DNA of 7,085 nucleotides from an uncultured Micrococcales bacterium (GCA_937919125.1 CALFOB010000211.1:1-7085); one strand, 5' to 3'. Shown: positions 1 through 6,336, counted from the first letter of the stretch. The notes: generated by a model not told the origin, from the sequence alone. Made by a program: numbers and translations.

Positions 1-842
1 TAGACAGAAGCAACAGAACATTCCTTTCTCTGTGCAGCGTTGAAGGTGGAATGGAAATTGAGCAGCTTGCTGAAGAGCGTCCAGATGCTCTAGCAAAGAT
101 TGCTATTGATGCTATTCAGGGAATCGACTTGGCTAAGGCTTTGGAGATTGCTAAAGCTGGTGGGTTCAGCGATGACATCGCTGCCAAGGTAGCTCCAGTA
201 TTTGTGAAGCTATACGACGTCTTCGTTAAAGAAGATGCAACCCTGGTTGAAGTAAACCCATTGATTCTAAGTAAAGATGGCGAAATCATCGCTCTTGACG
301 GCAAGGTCACTCTAGATGACAACGCTGAGTTCCGTCACGAGAGAGAAACAATGGAACGCGATCAGCTTGACCCTCTAGAGGCTAAAGCTAAAGAAGCAGA
401 CCTGAACTACGTGAAGCTCGATGGCGAAGTTGGAATCATCGGTAACGGTGCAGGACTTGTTATGTCAACACTTGACGTTGTTGCTTACGCAGGCGAAAGA
501 CACGGTGGCGTGAAGCCAGCTAACTTCCTAGATATTGGTGGTGGAGCTTCTGCTGAAGTTATGGCTGCCGGTCTAGATGTAATTCTTGGTGACCCACAGG
601 TGAAGAGCGTGTTTGTTAACGTCTTCGGTGGAATCACTGCTTGTGATGCTGTGGCTAATGGAATCGTTGGAGCGCTAGCTACTCTTGGTTCTTCTGCTAC
701 TAAACCTTTGGTTGTTCGCCTTGATGGTAACAACGTAATTGAAGGACGCAAGATTTTGGCTGATGCAAATCACCCACTAGTAACCGTTGTTGACACTATG
801 GATGAAGCTGCTGACAAAGCCGCCGAACTCGCTAACCGCTAA
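1..842 (+). CDS. sucC: Succinyl-CoA synthetase (ADP/GDP-forming) beta subunit, 5'-truncated
   Basis: This is the beta subunit of succinyl-CoA synthetase, which with SucD interconverts succinyl-CoA and succinate in the cytoplasmic TCA cycle, coupled to ATP or GTP formation. The frame is open to the left edge (first full codon at 3), and the residues before the ATG at 51 (DRSNRTFLSLCSVEGG) are normal internal SucC sequence. That ATG is therefore an internal Met. About 279 residues are visible of the usual ~390, so roughly 110 N-terminal residues of the ATP-grasp domain are missing. Visible motifs are LVEVNPL followed by ALDGK, whose N and D are 14 residues apart as in the Mg-binding pair of E. 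coli SucC, then GIIGNGAGLVMSTLDVV, FLDIGGGAS, VFVNVFGGITACDAVANGIV and VVRLDGNN. The last four belong to the C-terminal ligase domain that pairs with SucD. The gene ends in TAA, 15 nt before sucD. Nucleotide specificity cannot be read from this part. Confidence 0.97.
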   Translation, partial: DRSNRTFLSLCSVEGGMEIEQLAEERPDALAKIAIDAIQGIDLAKALEIAKAGGFSDDIAAKVAPVFVKLYDVFVKEDATLVEVNPLILSKDGEIIALDGKVTLDDNAEFRHERETMERDQLDPLEAKAKEADLNYVKLDGEVGIIGNGAGLVMSTLDVVAYAGERHGGVKPANFLDIGGGASAEVMAAGLDVILGDPQVKSVFVNVFGGITACDAVANGIVGALATLGSSATKPLVVRLDGNNVIEGRKILADANHPLVTVVDTMDEAADKAAELANR

Positions 843-848
843 AGAGAG
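843..848 (+). promoter_or_regulatory. sucD ribosome binding site
   Basis: AGAGAG directly follows the sucC stop codon and lies 9 nt before the sucD ATG. It is a moderate Shine-Dalgarno match and supports the start at 858. No promoter or terminator fits in the 15-nt gap, so sucC and sucD are co-transcribed. Confidence 0.6.
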
Positions 849-857
849 ATTTAAGTA

Positions 858-1745
858 ATGTCTATTTTTCTAGATAAGAACAGCAAGATAATCGTTCAGG
901 GTATGACCGGTTCTGAAGGTATGAAGCACACTCGCAGAATGCTAAAGGGCGGATCAAACATCGTTGGAGGTGTTAACCCTCGCAAAGCGGGAGAGTCCGT
1001 TGACGTTGATGGAACTTCATTGCCAGTGTTTGGATCAGTTGCGGATGCTATGGCTGCAACTGGAGCAAACGTATCTGTAATCTTCGTGCCACCAGCTTTT
1101 GCTAAGTCTGCTGTCATGGAAGCTATCGATGCAGCTATCGAACTAGCTGTTGTGATTACTGAAGGTATTCCAGTTCATGACTCAGCTAGCTTCTGGGCAT
1201 ACAGCGTCTCAAAGGGCAACAAGACCCGCATCATTGGCCCTAACTGCCCAGGTATCATCAGCCCAGGAAAATCTAACGCTGGTATTACTCCTTCAGACAT
1301 CTCAGGCCCTGGTCCTATTGGCCTAGTGAGTAAGTCAGGCACATTGACTTACCAAATGATGTTTGAGCTTCGTGATATTGGTATCTCAACTGCTATCGGT
1401 ATCGGTGGAGACCCAGTTATTGGAACTACACACATCGACGCCCTTGCTGCTTTCGAAGCAGATCCAGAAACTAAGGCAATCGTGCTTATCGGTGAAATTG
1501 GTGGTGACAGCGAAGAGAAAGCTGCTGCATACATCAAGGACAACGTAACAAAGCCAGTTGTTGCTTATGTTGCAGGATTTACTGCTCCTGAAGGTAAGAC
1601 CATGGGTCACGCAGGAGCGATTGTTTCAGGATCTGCTGGAACTGCTCAGGCTAAAAAAGAAGCATTCGAAAAAGTCGGTGTGAAGGTAGGCAAGACTCCA
1701 AGCGAGACTGCAGCCCTAATGCGCGGTGTTATCGCAAGCCTATAG
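858..1745 (+). CDS. sucD: Succinyl-CoA synthetase alpha subunit
   Basis: This is the alpha subunit of succinyl-CoA synthetase. It binds CoA and carries the phosphohistidine intermediate, while the beta subunit supplies the nucleotide site. The protein has 295 residues, the normal full length. The N-terminal CoA-binding Rossmann domain shows VQGMTGSEGMKHTRRML (about 13-29) and GGVNPRKAG (37-45). GPNCPGIISPG (127-137) leads into the ligase domain. IGEIGG (211-216) contains E213, the counterpart of the Glu that contacts the active-site histidine in E. coli. MGHAGAIVSGSAGTA (249-263) contains the phosphorylated histidine at H251. The ATG start follows an AGAGAG ribosome binding site and gives the standard family N-terminus. 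The gene follows sucC by 15 nt and precedes the membrane-protein gene by only 3 nt, which implies an operon. Nothing in the protein looks abnormal. Confidence 0.98.
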   Translation: MSIFLDKNSKIIVQGMTGSEGMKHTRRMLKGGSNIVGGVNPRKAGESVDVDGTSLPVFGSVADAMAATGANVSVIFVPPAFAKSAVMEAIDAAIELAVVITEGIPVHDSASFWAYSVSKGNKTRIIGPNCPGIISPGKSNAGITPSDISGPGPIGLVSKSGTLTYQMMFELRDIGISTAIGIGGDPVIGTTHIDALAAFEADPETKAIVLIGEIGGDSEEKAAAYIKDNVTKPVVAYVAGFTAPEGKTMGHAGAIVSGSAGTAQAKKEAFEKVGVKVGKTPSETAALMRGVIASL

Positions 1746-1748
1746 TTC

Positions 1749-3014
1749 ATGCGTATAAAGGCATTTGCTAGAGGAGCACTTGGAGCAGCTTTTGTTGTTG
1801 CCATAGGTTTCTTTAGCGTGTTTGCCCTAAACATCACAACTTGGCTCATTGAGCAAACTCACGGTTCAACTTTTCAAACTGTTCTTCAAGATTCATCAAG
1901 AACGTGGTTGAGTTCTCACGGTGTTTCTATTTTCTTTGCCGAAGGAAAAGTTGCTGGGCTAAAAGTGCCTGCATTTGTTTATAACCTGCTTCCGCTTGGA
2001 TTCTCTTTGCTTATTGGCTGGGGAATGTTTAGAGCTGGTAAGAAACTCAGCGGCGAAAAGCACCTAGGTTTCGGCTGGGCTGGAGCAATCCTCACTTACC
2101 TTTTGGTTTCTGTAATTGTGACAAGCGTTGCAATTACGAAGGCTATCTTCGTTATTCAGTGGCAAGGCGTGTTTATTCCAGTGGCCCTCTTCGCAGTCTT
2201 GATGTTTGTTGGTTCTGTAGCTGGGAATGCCATGCTCTATGAAGATTCAGAGCCTGGCGAACTTAGAGAGAGAATCAGAAACTTCTTTATTGGTCTAGCA
2301 GATAAGTTACCTTGGGCAGTGAAGCCTTTGATTGGTCCAGCACTTCGTGCTGGTACCGGTGTGGTGGCAGCGATGAGTGCTGTTAGTGCCATCATGATCT
2401 CGGTACTGCTTACTGTGAACTGGATTGAAATCATCAAGCTTTACCAATCTCTCCAGCTAACCTTCTTGGGAACCTTCACGGTAAGTACGGGTCAGCTGGC
2501 TTTGATGCCTAACCTCATTGCCTTTGGCAATGCCTGGCTAACTGGAGTTGGTTTCTCAGTTGGACAGGGTTCAACTGTTAGCCCACTAGTCACTGAGTTA
2601 GGACCACTTCCTGCCATTCCAATGCTTGCTTCCTTGCCTGTATCGAGTAGCAGTCTGGGAGTGCTTTTTATTCTTGTGCCATTGCTTGCAGCGTTCTTTG
2701 GGACCTTGCTTGTGAAGTCACACACCGCTGAACTTAGGTTCAATTACGCTTCAGCAACCACAGCTGCTATTTCCCTTGGTCTATCTATTGGTTTGGTAGC
2801 GGCAGTTCAAATGCTGGTTCTTGTTGGTTTGGCTAGCGGTTCTCTGGGACCTGGACGCATGAGCCTAGTTGGATCCAATCCTTGGGTGGTAGCTGGAGTG
2901 ACCTTCTTCGAAGTGAGCATCGCCTCAATCCTGGCTGCATTCTTTAGTGCTCGGCCAGACGGGGCTGACACTGAACTGATCAAGAGGATCTCTGGCGGTA
3001 AAGTTAGAAAATGA
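1749..3014 (+). CDS. DUF6350 family polytopic membrane protein, PerM-like cell-division/envelope protein
   Basis: This is a 421-residue integral membrane protein with about nine hydrophobic segments: roughly 9-29, 77-95, 110-130, 140-160, 205-225, 240-265, 303-322, 335-360 and 378-400. A charged, probably cytoplasmic stretch lies at about 165-190. The block at about 254-297 (PNLIAFGNAWLTGVGFSVGQ, then GSTVSPLVTELGPLPAIPML) resembles the Pro/Gly-rich signature of actinobacterial DUF6350 proteins. The position between sucD and purN matches PerM (Rv0955) of M. tuberculosis. From the literature, PerM is needed for cell division under magnesium limitation and persistence in mice, and is linked to the divisome protein FtsB. 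A similar role here is inference from family and synteny. The ATG start is 3 nt after the sucD stop with no clear Shine-Dalgarno, suggesting translational coupling. The 3' end overlaps purN by 4 nt (ATGA). No enzyme motif is visible. Confidence 0.85.
   Translation: MRIKAFARGALGAAFVVAIGFFSVFALNITTWLIEQTHGSTFQTVLQDSSRTWLSSHGVSIFFAEGKVAGLKVPAFVYNLLPLGFSLLIGWGMFRAGKKLSGEKHLGFGWAGAILTYLLVSVIVTSVAITKAIFVIQWQGVFIPVALFAVLMFVGSVAGNAMLYEDSEPGELRERIRNFFIGLADKLPWAVKPLIGPALRAGTGVVAAMSAVSAIMISVLLTVNWIEIIKLYQSLQLTFLGTFTVSTGQLALMPNLIAFGNAWLTGVGFSVGQGSTVSPLVTELGPLPAIPMLASLPVSSSSLGVLFILVPLLAAFFGTLLVKSHTAELRFNYASATTAAISLGLSIGLVAAVQMLVLVGLASGSLGPGRMSLVGSNPWVVAGVTFFEVSIASILAAFFSARPDGADTELIKRISGGKVRK
2136..2152. 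repeat. Short inverted repeat ACGAAG-N5-CTTCGT inside the membrane-protein gene
   Basis: ACGAAG (2136-2141) and CTTCGT (2147-2152) form a perfect 6-bp inverted repeat around a 5-nt spacer. The same half-sites with the same spacing form the core of the larger inverted repeat in purH (3911-3927), in a different reading frame. It is too short to claim a function alone. Confidence 0.4.
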
Positions 3015-3595
3015 TATCTGTTGTTGTGCTCATCTCTGGCAGCGGATCAAACCTCCTCTCACTGCTGAAAAAGAGCGAAAACCCTCTTTACCCAGCAAAG
3101 ATTGTTGCTGTTGGATCTGACAAGAATGCCCCAGGACTTGAGCATGCTGAGCTTTATGAAGTGGACACTTTTGTAGTGAGCCCTGACAGATTTGCTAGCA
3201 AAGAACTTTGGGCTGAAACACTTCTAGCCAACGTTCAACACCACCAACCTGACCTTGTGGTCCTTGCTGGATTCATGAAAGTATTGCCAGCCAACTTTGT
3301 ATCAGCCCTAAAAGGCAAGCTAATCAACATTCATCCAAGTCTGCTTCCCGATTTCAAAGGTGCTCACGCTGTGAGAGATGCCCTACAAGCAGGAGCTACT
3401 AAGACTGGTGTAACAGTTCACTATGTTGACGAGGGTGTTGACACAGGCGAAATCATTGTTCAAAGCGAAGTTGCTATTGAGCCAAATGACACTGAAGCAG
3501 TTCTACACGAACGCATCAAGAAAGTTGAGCACGAACTTCTAGCAACAACAATTGAACAGATCGCGTACAAACAAATACCAGCAGCAAAACTCTAG
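3011..3595 (+). CDS. purN: Phosphoribosylglycinamide formyltransferase 1 (GAR transformylase)
   Basis: PurN transfers a formyl group from 10-formyltetrahydrofolate to GAR, giving FGAR, the third step of de novo purine synthesis in the cytoplasm. The 194-residue length is normal for the single-domain enzyme. VLISGSGSNL (6-15) is the phosphate-binding loop for the ribose phosphate of GAR. NIHPSLLP (106-113) provides N106 and H108, and VDEGVDTGEII (139-149) provides D144. This triad falls at the same numbering as in E. coli PurN (N106, H108, D144). The ATG overlaps the stop of the membrane-protein gene (ATGA), which points to translational coupling. The stop lies 14 nt before purH, the enzyme for the last two steps of the same pathway, with which it shares the folate cofactor. 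The protein looks intact and active. Confidence 0.97.
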   Translation: MISVVVLISGSGSNLLSLLKKSENPLYPAKIVAVGSDKNAPGLEHAELYEVDTFVVSPDRFASKELWAETLLANVQHHQPDLVVLAGFMKVLPANFVSALKGKLINIHPSLLPDFKGAHAVRDALQAGATKTGVTVHYVDEGVDTGEIIVQSEVAIEPNDTEAVLHERIKKVEHELLATTIEQIAYKQIPAAKL

Positions 3596-3599
3596 AGTT
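3588..3599. repeat. 12-bp perfect palindrome at the purN stop codon
   Basis: AACTCTAGAGTT is a perfect palindrome centred on the purN TAG stop and lies just before the purH Shine-Dalgarno. About one or two palindromes of this length are expected by chance in a window this size, and another lies inside purN at 3191-3202. It may have no role. Confidence 0.3.
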
Positions 3600-3603
3600 A
3601 GGG
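3600..3603 (+). promoter_or_regulatory. purH ribosome binding site that fixes a TTG start
   Basis: AGGG lies 6 nt upstream of the TTG at 3610 and is the only good Shine-Dalgarno match in the purN-purH gap. No ATG or GTG begins the purH frame before the conserved RRALISVSDKTGL segment, so this site decides the unusual start codon. Confidence 0.65.
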
Positions 3604-3609
3604 AAAACC

Positions 3610-5259
3610 TTGGCAGCACAGAATGAATACACTCCAGCGGATTACCGTCATCGCGACCGTGTTGCAATTAGAAGAGCCCTTATCTCTGTAAGCGATAAGA
3701 CCGGTCTTATCGAACTAGCCACAGCGCTATCTGAAGCAGGCGTATCGATTGTTTCTACAGGTTCAACAGCCAGTTCAATTAGAGCTGCTGGTATCGAAGT
3801 TACTGAGGTAGTTGAAGTAACTGGATTCGCTGAAGCACTTGATGGTCGCGTGAAGACTCTTCACCCAAAGATTCACGGTGGACTGCTAGCTGATCTTCGT
3901 CTAGTAAATCACGAAGAACAACTTCGTGATTTAGAGATTGAACCTTTTGAACTGGTGGTTGTGAACCTATATCCATTTGTGGCAACAGTAGCCAGCGGAG
4001 CCAAGGGCGATGCTGTTGTTGAACAGATTGACATTGGTGGACCAGCGATGGTTAGAGCAGCTGCTAAGAACTATGCCAACGTAGCAATTGTTGTTGATCC
4101 AGGTAAGTACGCAAACGTAATCACGGCTCTTGCCGAAGGTGGCACTCTACTTGCCGAAAGAAAAGAATTGGCAGCTCTTGCCTTTGCTCACACATCTAGA
4201 TATGACAGCGCTGTTGCCAGCTGGTTTGCTGATGAAGTTGAGACGGCAGCTCTTTCAAATCAGCCTAAGGTGACAGAACTTAAGAACCCTGGTTTCCCTC
4301 AGCATATCCAACTAGATGCTGAACTTCTAAGTGTTCTTAGATACGGTGAGAACTCCCATCAGGCAGCTTCTATCTATAGAAACACTAGCCCTGAGGCTGT
4401 TTCAGGTATTGCTCAAGCCAAGCTACACAACGGCAAAGAGATGTCTTACAACAACTACGTAGATGCTGATGCTGCAGTTAGAACTGCCTATGACTTTGAT
4501 GAACCAGCGGTAGCAATCATCAAGCACGCTAACCCTTGCGGTATTGCTGTTGCACCTAAAGATGCAACTGACCCTATTGCTGCGGCTCACTCAGCTGCCT
4601 TCCTATGTGACTCAGTGAGTGCATATGGAGGAGTGGTTGCAGCCAACAGGACAGTAACCATGGGTATGGCACTGAACCTGATTGATATTTTCACTGAGGT
4701 ATTAATTGCTCCTGGCTATGAACTAGAAGCATTGAGATTACTTATTGAACGTAAGAAGAACTTGAGAATTCTTGAACTACCTAAGAACTACAGTCGTGAG
4801 TCTCATGAGATTAGACATATCTCAGGTGGTTTCTTAGTTCAAGAAACTGACTCTTTCCTTAACTTCTCAACCAATAACTGGAAGCTCGTCAGTGGAGCTA
4901 AGCCAGATGAGAAGACAATGGATGATCTAATCTTCGCCTGGCGTGCAGTTCGTGCTGTGAAGTCAAATGGAATTCTTCTAGCTAAAGAAGGTTCATCTAT
5001 CGGAATTGGTATGGGGCAGGTCAACAGAGTTGACTCATGCAAGCTAGCTGTTAGTAGAGGCGATCTTCGTGTGCAGGGATCTGTTGCTGCAAGCGATGCA
5101 TTCTTCCCATTCGCTGATGGATTACAGATTCTGATTGACGCAGGAGTTAAAGCTGTTGTTCAACCAGGTGGATCAGTTAGAGATGAAGAGATTATTGCTG
5201 CAGCTAAGGAAGCTAAGCTCACCATGTTCTTCACAGGTGAGCGTCACTTCTATCACTAG
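3610..5259 (+). CDS. purH: Bifunctional AICAR transformylase / IMP cyclohydrolase
   Basis: PurH formylates AICAR with 10-formyltetrahydrofolate to FAICAR and then cyclises it to IMP, the last two steps of purine synthesis. The length of 549 residues is slightly above the usual ~520-530 because of an N-terminal extension of about 20 residues. The start is TTG, supported by AGGG 6 nt upstream. The N-terminal cyclohydrolase (MGS-like) domain spans about 21-160, with RRALISVSDKTGL (21-33), VSTGSTA (48-54), VKTLHPKIHGG (81-91) and VVNLYPF (117-123). The transformylase domain follows, with RYGENSHQ (244-251), SYNNYVDADAA (279-289), IIKHANPCG (303-311, catalytic K305-H306) and SDAFFPFADG (495-504). 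It ends TGERHFYH, where many homologues have RHF(R/K)H. The gene is the last of the + strand operon and converges on mdh with a 4-nt overlap. It carries two long perfect inverted repeats in its first 330 bp. Confidence 0.97.
   Translation: MAAQNEYTPADYRHRDRVAIRRALISVSDKTGLIELATALSEAGVSIVSTGSTASSIRAAGIEVTEVVEVTGFAEALDGRVKTLHPKIHGGLLADLRLVNHEEQLRDLEIEPFELVVVNLYPFVATVASGAKGDAVVEQIDIGGPAMVRAAAKNYANVAIVVDPGKYANVITALAEGGTLLAERKELAALAFAHTSRYDSAVASWFADEVETAALSNQPKVTELKNPGFPQHIQLDAELLSVLRYGENSHQAASIYRNTSPEAVSGIAQAKLHNGKEMSYNNYVDADAAVRTAYDFDEPAVAIIKHANPCGIAVAPKDATDPIAAAHSAAFLCDSVSAYGGVVAANRTVTMGMALNLIDIFTEVLIAPGYELEALRLLIERKKNLRILELPKNYSRESHEIRHISGGFLVQETDSFLNFSTNNWKLVSGAKPDEKTMDDLIFAWRAVRAVKSNGILLAKEGSSIGIGMGQVNRVDSCKLAVSRGDLRVQGSVAASDAFFPFADGLQILIDAGVKAVVQPGGSVRDEEIIAAAKEAKLTMFFTGERHFYH
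3693..3712. repeat. 20-bp perfect palindrome within purH
   Basis: CGATAAGACCGGTCTTATCG reads identically on both strands and covers the codons for the conserved S-D-K-T-G-L-I-E motif. A further CTTATC copy at 3679-3684 could pair with the GATAAG at 3694-3699 instead of the one at 3706-3711. It could be a protein-binding palindrome, a structured mRNA element or a coincidence of codon choice. The DKTGLI motif happens to be encodable as a palindrome. Confidence 0.6.
3905..3933. repeat. Perfect 12-5-12 inverted repeat (hairpin) within purH
   Basis: TAAATCACGAAG (3905-3916) and CTTCGTGATTTA (3922-3933) are exact reverse complements around the 5-nt loop AACAA. The repeat encodes about V99-L108 (VNHEEQLRDL), a variable linker of the cyclohydrolase domain just before the conserved PFELVVVNLYPF. 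As mRNA it would be a stable hairpin, and as DNA a 29-bp dyad. No T-run follows, so it does not look like an intrinsic terminator. Confidence 0.65.
5217..5242 (-). terminator. Possible mdh terminator hairpin inside the 3' end of purH
   Basis: GCTCACC (5217-5223) and GGTGAGC (5236-5242) form a 7-bp stem, five of seven pairs G:C, around a 12-nt loop. Read on the - strand it starts 14 nt after the mdh stop and is followed by TTAGCTTCCTT, a weak U-rich tract. The bases also encode the conserved KLTMFFTGER end of PurH, so the pairing may be incidental. Confidence 0.25.
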
Positions 5260-6212
5260 AGGTTAGAGATATCTGCTTGCTTTGCTCTAACAGCTTCAGC
5301 AGCAACCTTAAGTGCTTCAAGCTCTTCAGCATCAAGTGGTGTTTCAACAATCTGCTTGATTCCACCCTTACCTAGTTTTGCTTCAACACCTAGGTAAACA
5401 CCTGAGATACCAAACTCACCATCAACCCATGCACAAACAGGGAATACTAATCCGCTGTCTTCGTGCACAGCCTTAGCCATACGAGCAACTGCAGCACTTG
5501 GTGCGTAGTAAGCAGAACCGGTCTTTAGTAGGGCAACAATCTCTGCTCCACCGTTACGAGTCTTATCAACTAGTTCAGCAACCTTGTCAGCACCGAGAAC
5601 TTCGATGATTGACTTGCCGTTGACTGTTGAAACTGAAGGAACTGGAACCATGGTTTCACCGTGTGAACCGAGGGTAAGTGTCTTCACATCTCCGATGTTT
5701 GCTCCAGTAGCTTCTGCTACGAAGTTAGTGAAACGAGCGGTGTCTAGAATTCCAGCCTGACCGATAACTCTTTCTTTAGGGAAGCCAGAAGCTTTTTGAG
5801 CTAGGGCGGTCATCTCGTCTAGTGGGTTAGAAACTACCAGAATTACAGCGGTTGGAGCGTACTTAGCAATGTTCTTAGCTACGCCTCCAACGATGCCTGC
5901 GTTGACCTCTAGAAGATCCATGCGGCTCATTCCTGGCTTACGAGGAAGACCTGCTGTGATGATGACAATGTCGCTGTCTGCGATGGCCTCATAGCCTGTT
6001 CCATCAGCCTGGGTGCTGGATCCCACAACCTTGGTCTCAAAGCCCTCAATAGAGCGAGACTGGTTGATGTCTAGGGCAATACCTTCTGGCTTACCCTCAA
6101 GGATGTCGGTTAGGACAACGGTGTCGAAGATGTCGTATTCAGCTAAACGCTGGGCTGTGGTGGTTCCGTAGAAACCTGAACCAATTACTGAGACTTTACC
6201 GTGGCGGGCCAT
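5256..6212 (-). CDS. mdh: Malate dehydrogenase, LDH-like type, NAD-dependent
   Basis: Mdh oxidises malate to oxaloacetate with NAD+, closing the TCA cycle in the cytoplasm. The protein has 318 residues and the LDH/MDH fold. The dinucleotide loop is GSGFYG (11-16), with D36 at the end of beta-2, which favours NAD over NADP. GLPRKPGMSR (88-97) carries the substrate arginines R91 and R97. In lactate dehydrogenase the first is replaced by Gln, so this is called malate rather than lactate dehydrogenase. VSNPLD (127-132) supplies the cofactor-site Asn, GILDTARF (154-161) gives D157 and R160, and LGSHGETMVP (181-190) gives catalytic H184. The ATG start has AAGGAG 10 nt upstream. An out-of-frame ATG at 6219-6217 is only 3 nt from that site and is not a credible start. 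The gene faces purH, sharing its stop region, and diverges from the ABC exporter gene. It is of the LDH-like class, not the 'GAAGQIGY' class familiar in Streptomyces and Mycobacterium. Confidence 0.96.
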   Translation of the reverse strand: MARHGKVSVIGSGFYGTTTAQRLAEYDIFDTVVLTDILEGKPEGIALDINQSRSIEGFETKVVGSSTQADGTGYEAIADSDIVIITAGLPRKPGMSRMDLLEVNAGIVGGVAKNIAKYAPTAVILVVSNPLDEMTALAQKASGFPKERVIGQAGILDTARFTNFVAEATGANIGDVKTLTLGSHGETMVPVPSVSTVNGKSIIEVLGADKVAELVDKTRNGGAEIVALLKTGSAYYAPSAAVARMAKAVHEDSGLVFPVCAWVDGEFGISGVYLGVEAKLGKGGIKQIVETPLDAEELEALKVAAEAVRAKQADISNL

Positions 6213-6222
6213 GATGCATTTA

Positions 6223-6228
6223 CTCCTT
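6223..6228 (-). promoter_or_regulatory. mdh ribosome binding site
   Basis: CTCCTT on the + strand reads AAGGAG on the coding strand, a near-consensus Shine-Dalgarno 10 nt before the mdh ATG. It is the strongest ribosome binding site in the window and fits a highly expressed enzyme. Confidence 0.8.
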
Positions 6229-6246
6229 GTGGGATGAATGAGTGTG

Positions 6247-6275
6247 TTGAGAAGGTATATTTCAATGTATAGCCT
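6247..6275 (+). promoter_or_regulatory. Candidate promoter for the ABC exporter gene
   Basis: TTGAGA (6247-6252, five of six matches to TTGACA) is followed after 17 nt by TAGCCT (6270-6275), which has the TAnnnT form of a -10 element. Transcription would start near 6282 and give a leader of about 78 nt containing the 6298-6336 inverted repeat. The -10 match is weak. Confidence 0.35.
6264..6271 (-). promoter_or_regulatory. Candidate mdh -10 region
   Basis: On the - strand this reads TATACATT, containing both TATACA and TACATT as possible -10 hexamers, about 50 nt before the mdh start. No good -35 is seen at the right distance, as is common for actinobacterial promoters. It overlaps the candidate + strand promoter, so the two directions may compete. 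Confidence 0.25.
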
Positions 6276-6297
6276 ACAACTTCTAGATAGACTGAAA

Positions 6298-6336
6298 GGC
6301 TTTGGTAAGGCTCTAACTTACCCCCTGGTGAAAGCC
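6298..6336 (+). promoter_or_regulatory. Inverted-repeat element in the leader of the ABC exporter gene
   Basis: GGCTTT (6298-6303) pairs with AAAGCC (6331-6336), and the adjoining GGTAAG (6304-6309) pairs with CTTACC (6317-6322). This gives 12 bp of stem with a 7-nt apical loop and an 8-nt one-sided bulge. A second CTTAC (6339-6343) could compete for GGTAAG. It matches no riboswitch class I recognise. It may be a regulatory mRNA structure or an operator. Confidence 0.45.

Noticed and set aside
51..53. ATG as the start of sucC
   Set aside because: The frame is open to the left edge and the residues before it (DRSNRTFLSLCSVEGG) are conserved internal SucC sequence, so the gene is truncated by the window rather than short.
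372..381. Short perfect palindromes such as CCTCTAGAGG, TTGGATCCAA (2869-2878) and CTTCTAGAAG near 6580
   Set aside because: About seven 10-bp palindromes are expected by chance in a window of this length.
1363..1548. Open frame of about 61 codons inside sucD (+ strand, other frame) and antisense frames over sucC, sucD, the membrane gene and purH
   Set aside because: They lie wholly inside well-supported genes, have no ribosome binding site or recognisable protein family, and look like by-products of the real coding frames.
2516..2532. CATTGCC-TTT-GGCAATG hairpin in the membrane-protein gene
   Set aside because: Several 7-bp inverted repeats with short loops are expected by chance in 7 kb, and nothing else marks this one.
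5262..5291. GTTAGAG...CTCTAAC as a purH terminator
   Set aside because: The 7-bp stem is AT-rich, has a 16-nt loop and no following T-run, and lies inside the mdh coding sequence. It is not convincing as an intrinsic terminator.
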